Source of the DNA: Bryobacterales bacterium
Lineage (GTDB): Bacteria > Acidobacteriota > Terriglobia > Bryobacterales > Bryobacteraceae
Assembly: GCA_030838885.1 (NCBI GenBank)
Contig: JAUZEU010000308.1
Coordinates: forward strand, 1-5,567
Length of the DNA stretch: 5,567 nucleotides
Direction of reading: 5' to 3'
A program made the translations under genes and the position numbers. Below the pieces are notes generated by a model. That model searched no databases and was not told where the DNA came from. It saw only the letters and a list, made by a program, of their open reading frames with translations. Positions within the stretch are counted from its first letter, which is position 1, and the number at the start of each line of letters is the position of its first letter. Positions 5,149-5,567 of this stretch are shown here, in pieces.

Positions 5149-5567
5149 ATGGTCGCGTCGGGCAGTTGTGCAATTCGCAGGGGATCACTTTTTGCCCTGC
5201 TGCAAGCATTGCTCTTTGCTGCAGCCGGAACAGCCGCTACCGTTGACGTAATCGTCAGAGACATATCGGATCGGCCAATCCCGGATGTGCAACTTCAACT
5301 GAAGGTCGGTACTGACGTCCTCGACTCAACCCGCACAGGCGAGGATGGGCACGGGCATTTTCAGCGTGTGCAGCCCGCCTCTTACGGCATCGTCGCCAGC
5401 AAAGCCGGTTTCGAACCGTCCGGCAAAACCGATGTCGATCTCGGCACAGCCCCATCGACATCCATAGGGCTGACCCTGTTGCCAAGTTTGGAGAGGAGGG
5501 ACAGCGTCGAAGTGAAGGGAGTTATCGGCCCTCCCGAACAGAACGCGTCTTCGCCCGAACAGTTACC
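5149..5567 (+). CDS. N-terminal part of a CarboxypepD_reg protein, probably an Oar-like TonB-dependent receptor (truncated by the right edge)
   Basis: The visible 139 residues begin with an export signal: a charged front (RR at 10-11), the hydrophobic LFALLQALLFAAAG (14-27), then a likely cut after GTAA near residue 30. Residues 31-110 form a beta-sandwich of the carboxypeptidase-regulatory-like family, with typical features: TVDVIVRD, IPDVQLQL, TGEDGHGHF and the SKAGFEPS strand turn. The following LTLLPSLERRDSVEVKG and a Pro/Glu-rich linker match the passage that leads to the TonB plug in large Oar-like outer-membrane receptors. The plug and barrel lie beyond the edge, so the receptor call is inferred; another surface protein with this domain is possible. 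ATG 5149 is the only ATG near the signal; GTG 5143 is an in-frame alternative and TGA 5110-5112 limits extension. No Shine-Dalgarno is seen. Confidence 0.8.
   Translation, partial: MVASGSCAIRRGSLFALLQALLFAAAGTAATVDVIVRDISDRPIPDVQLQLKVGTDVLDSTRTGEDGHGHFQRVQPASYGIVASKAGFEPSGKTDVDLGTAPSTSIGLTLLPSLERRDSVEVKGVIGPPEQNASSPEQL

Noticed and set aside
4871..5209. A 112-codon minus-strand frame in the spacer before the receptor-like gene.
   Set aside because: Its first 20 codons oppose the receptor signal peptide, it crosses the inverted repeats, and its peptide shows no domain, signal or steady codon preference.

Overview
The window is moderately GC-rich bacterial DNA with long intergenic gaps. It holds three complete genes and two genes cut by the edges. 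The complete genes are a Tat-exported GxDLY/SGNH esterase-like hydrolase, a secreted protein with two metallo-beta-lactamase (MBL) domains, and a DinB-family four-helix protein. The gene at the right edge starts with a secretion signal followed by a carboxypeptidase-regulatory-like domain, the usual front end of Oar-like TonB-dependent receptors. This mix, with Tat 'RRQFL' leaders and CarboxypepD_reg receptors, suggests an Acidobacteriota genome of the Solibacter/Bryobacter type. That placement is an inference from style; no marker gene is present.

Layout: 1-225 (-) 5' part of an unrecognised protein, running off the left edge; 226-446 divergent spacer with a GTTATC direct repeat; 447-1532 (+) SGNH hydrolase; 1533-1837 convergent spacer rich in TTCCGGAA-type dyads, possibly a decayed insertion-sequence end; 1838-3661 (-) tandem-MBL protein; 3662-3984 divergent spacer with small dyads; 3985-4539 (+) DinB-family protein; 4540-5148 a 609-base spacer with at least three dyad structures and a possible 25-codon upstream ORF; 5149-5567 (+) start of the receptor-like gene.

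The genes do not form an operon: orientation changes at almost every junction and gaps are 220-610 bases. Three of the products (SGNH hydrolase, MBL protein, receptor-like protein) carry export signals, so much of the window serves the cell envelope or periplasm, but no shared pathway can be shown. I see no defence system, CRISPR array, tRNA, rRNA or intact mobile element. The points most worth checking are the MBL protein, whose N-terminal domain has lost nearly all metal ligands while the second domain keeps them; the structured spacer before the receptor gene; and a 16-base near-identical motif shared by two distant spacers.
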